A stretch of DNA of 64,000 nucleotides from Streptomyces sp. NBC_00554 (lineage in GTDB: Bacteria > Actinomycetota > Actinomycetes > Streptomycetales > Streptomycetaceae): assembly GCF_041431135.1 (NCBI RefSeq), contig NZ_CP107799.1:5270001-5334000 (forward strand), given 5' to 3'. The number at the start of each line of letters is the position of its first letter. The stretch's first letter is position 1. Shown here in pieces: positions 62,022 through 64,000 of the stretch. The translations under genes and the position numbers were made by a program. The notes under the pieces were generated by a model. That model did not search any database and was not told the DNA's origin. It saw only the letters and a list, made by a program, of their open reading frames with translations.

Positions 62022-64000
62022 TCACTCGCACAGGAACTTCGACTCCGCCCAGTCCGCCAGCGCCGTCGTGTCGAAGACGGAGTGGGGCTCGACGACGAGG
62101 CGGATGGTCTTGCGGCCGGTGAGGTTGACATGGACGGGGACCGCCGGGTCGCCGCCCTTGATCAGCGGCGACTGCCACATGCGTGAACCGTCTGTGTACA
62201 CGGAGAAGCGCACCTGGCCCAGGCCAAGCGTCATGTCGTCGATGCCCACGACCGCGTCGTACGCCGAGCAGCTGCGGTTGAGGTCGATGGTGACGGAGGA
62301 CCGGCCGTGGACGGTCACCCCGTGCGTGTACTGCTTGTCCGCGATCGACACCCCGTAGCGCTGCCACACCCAGCTGCTCTCGCCGAGCCGCATCTCGGGC
62401 TTGGTGCCGTCGCCGTTGACGCCGTAGTCCAGCTCGCTCCACTGGTAGACGGCCGGCGCGGGCGGAGGCGGCGTCGGCTTAGGGGTGGGGGTGGGGGTCG
62501 GAGTAGGGGTGGGCGTCGGCGTGGGCTTCGGCTTCGTCGGCGTGGGCGATGGCTTGGGTGTGGGCTTCGGGGTGGGCTTGGGCGTCGGAGTGGGGGTCGG
62601 TGTCGGAGCCGGCGCGGGTGCCATCGCCGGCGGCTTCGGCGCAGGGTCCTTCTTCGGCGGATTGGGCGACGGCAGCGGTACCTCGACGGCGGGCGAGGTG
62701 GCCGGCTTGGCCTCGGGCTTCTTGGGCGGGGCTTCGTTGCCTGCCAGGGCGAGCGCGATCGCCGTCGCGGCCACCGCGACGACACCCGCCGCGATACCGG
62801 CCTTGACCGGCGCGCCGAGCCCCTCCGAGGCCGCCGCGCCGCCACCCGCGCTCGCTCCGCCGGAGCCGCCGGCCGCCGCGGAGGCGGCACCCGCCGCTCC
62901 GGCCGCACCCGCGCCGGCGCCACCGGCGATGAGCGCGGCGACCTTCGCGTACCCGGCGGCACCGAACCAGCCGATGACCGCGATCGGCACGAGCGCCGGG
63001 ATCCCGCTGGCGACTTCCTTGATCTGGCCCGCCGCGAGGCGGCACTTGGCGCACTCCTCCAAGTGCTTGCGCAGCCCGCGTTCGGCGCGCGTACGCAGCC
63101 CGCCGCGGGCGTAGGCGCCGAGCCGGTCGGCGTAGCGCGCGCACTCCCCGTCCATGGTGAGCGTGGCGCTCACATGCGCCTGGAGGTAGGCCTGCTTGAG
63201 GCCCTCGCGGGCGCGACTGGCCAGCACCCGCGTGCCGTTGGCGTCGAGCCCGAAGAGCGTGGCGACCTCGCTCGGCGACTCGTCCTCGACCTCCGTGTGC
63301 CACAGCACGGCCTGCCAGCGCTCCGGCAGCGACCGGAACGCCTGCATGGCCATGGACTGTTCGGCCTCGTGCATCGCGCGCACATCCGCGCCGAGGTCGA
63401 GCGTGTCGTCGTCGGACACCTCGGAGCCACGGGCGGCCTGCGCGGCGAACACCGCGAAGTCGTCGACCAGTTGCTCCCGCTTTGCCGTCTTCGTCCAGTT
63501 CGCGGCGACCCGGCGGACGGTGGTGAGCAGATACGCGCGTACGGCGTGCTCGGGGCCGCTGCCGCCGCGTACGGCCTGCAGCATGCGGGCGAACACCTCG
63601 GCCGTGAGGTCGTCCGCGGTGTGTGCGTCCCGGCAGCAGGTGCGGGCGTAACGGCGCACGGCCTCGGCATGGCGCCGGTACAGCCCCTCGTACGCCGTGT
63701 CGTCGCCCGCGCGCATCCGCTCGATCAGATCGGCGTCGGACGGCGGCAGATCGACCGGAGGCGGCAGGAAACCGCCGCCCTCCCGCCGGTCGAACCGGTC
63801 GCGCTGCGGCGGGACGCTGGGATCGGGTGCTGAGGGTGCGGCACCGGAGGGCAAAGCGCCGGGCAAGGCACCGGAGGGCGCGGCACCCGGGGTGCCGCCC
63901 TGCGGTCCGCCCTGGCTGGGTACCTGCTTGGACGGCAGCCCGCCGGTTTCCGTGTCGCCGTCCGCGTCACCGTCACCGAGTGACTCGTCCCGACCGTCAA
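62022..64000 (-). CDS. ECF sigma factor fused to zf-HC2 and NPCBM domains (5' end probably outside window)
   Basis: The frame stays open to the window edge; the first in-window start is TTG 63866 (614 residues), and the sequence upstream of it still looks coding. From that TTG: sigma region 2 near residues 45-100 (LIERMRAGDDTAYEGLYRRHAEAV, DLTAEVFARML) and region 4 near 180-230 (ERWQAVLWHTEVEDESPSEVATLFGL). A zf-HC2 anti-sigma-type finger follows (HLEECAKC), then a membrane/Ala-Gly stretch, a long PTPTP linker and a C-terminal NPCBM carbohydrate-binding domain (YQWSELDYGVNGDGTKP). The outer domain may sense wall sugars and gate the sigma part. It is convergent with the SARP gene. Confidence 0.88.
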   Translation of the reverse strand, partial: DGRDESLGDGDADGDTETGGLPSKQVPSQGGPQGGTPGAAPSGALPGALPSGAAPSAPDPSVPPQRDRFDRREGGGFLPPPVDLPPSDADLIERMRAGDDTAYEGLYRRHAEAVRRYARTCCRDAHTADDLTAEVFARMLQAVRGGSGPEHAVRAYLLTTVRRVAANWTKTAKREQLVDDFAVFAAQAARGSEVSDDDTLDLGADVRAMHEAEQSMAMQAFRSLPERWQAVLWHTEVEDESPSEVATLFGLDANGTRVLASRAREGLKQAYLQAHVSATLTMDGECARYADRLGAYARGGLRTRAERGLRKHLEECAKCRLAAGQIKEVASGIPALVPIAVIGWFGAAGYAKVAALIAGGAGAGAAGAAGAASAAAGGSGGASAGGGAAASEGLGAPVKAGIAAGVVAVAATAIALALAGNEAPPKKPEAKPATSPAVEVPLPSPNPPKKDPAPKPPAMAPAPAPTPTPTPTPKPTPKPTPKPSPTPTKPKPTPTPTPTPTPTPTPKPTPPPPAPAVYQWSELDYGVNGDGTKPEMRLGESSWVWQRYGVSIADKQYTHGVTVHGRSSVTIDLNRSCSAYDAVVGIDDMTLGLGQVRFSVYTDGSRMWQSPLIKGGDPAVPVHVNLTGRKTIRLVVEPHSVFDTTALADWAESKFLCE

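Overview
The window is chromosomal DNA of a Streptomyces species. Evidence is the very high G+C content, G/C-ending codons, frequent GTG starts, and marker genes such as bldC, an Lsr2-type protein, valine dehydrogenase, DUF3073, SARP-type regulators and many exported Ser/Pro/Thr-rich proteins. From memory, the gene order (lsr2-like, purSQL, purF, purM, DUF3073, vdh, bldC, hrpA, DEAD helicase, ... trmB, sporulation-associated regulator, asparagine-synthase-like gene, SARP, sigma factor) resembles the S. coelicolor SCO407x-SCO411x region; this was not checked.

Layout. 1-2.5 kb: an ABC exporter operon that runs off the left edge, then two tRNA-Gly genes. 2.6-13.3 kb: an Lsr2 paralog and the purine genes purS-purQ-purL, later purF-purM, separated by an MFS exporter with its divergent TetR regulator, a mycothiol-dependent-type enzyme and a META-domain lipoprotein. 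13.4-23.5 kb: DUF3073, vdh, bldC, a DUF6274 protein, tRNA-Asp (plus a decayed tRNA-Asp copy), the giant helicase gene hrpA, a membrane protein and a tRNA-Glu-Asp-Phe operon. 23.5-35 kb: a membrane-anchored phosphoesterase, a small metallopeptidase, two gene remnants (an M19 dipeptidase missing its N-terminus and the 3' tail of a second metallopeptidase), a lipoprotein, a DEAD-box RNA helicase with an RG-rich repeat tail, a large secreted beta-propeller/FG-GAP protein and an amino-acid permease.

35.1-41.0 kb is the clearest accessory region. The 3' half of tRNA-Lys(TTT) is repeated as a 48-bp direct repeat 5.8 kb downstream, and the interval carries foreign-looking genes: two small Cys-containing proteins, a DUF6879 protein with its small partner, an XRE/DUF5753 regulator, a putative PD-(D/E)xK-like protein and a lipoprotein. 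I see no integrase inside, so it is best read as an integrase-less or decayed tRNA-integrated island. The XRE/DUF5753-DUF6879 cassette plus the nuclease-like gene is the best candidate in the window for an undescribed regulatory or defence module.

41-64 kb returns to core-type genes. A riboflavin-related trio (ribA, a MarR regulator and a reductase-deaminase fusion with inverted RibD domain order) shares a candidate MarR operator. Next come an alginate-lyase-like lipoprotein, the initiator tRNA, a SpoIIE-type phosphatase, a cell-wall M23 peptidase behind a c-di-AMP (ydaO-type) riboswitch, an aldo/keto reductase, a PrsW-like protease, trmB and lhgO. The segment ends with a sporulation-associated regulator divergent from a degenerate asparagine-synthase/lasso-cyclase-like gene, a SARP-NTPase regulator, and an ECF sigma factor fused to a zinc-finger and an NPCBM domain that runs off the right edge. 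A large palindromic intergenic repeat occurs three times in this part. Many transcription units end in perfect 14-19 bp hairpins, several without a T-tract.
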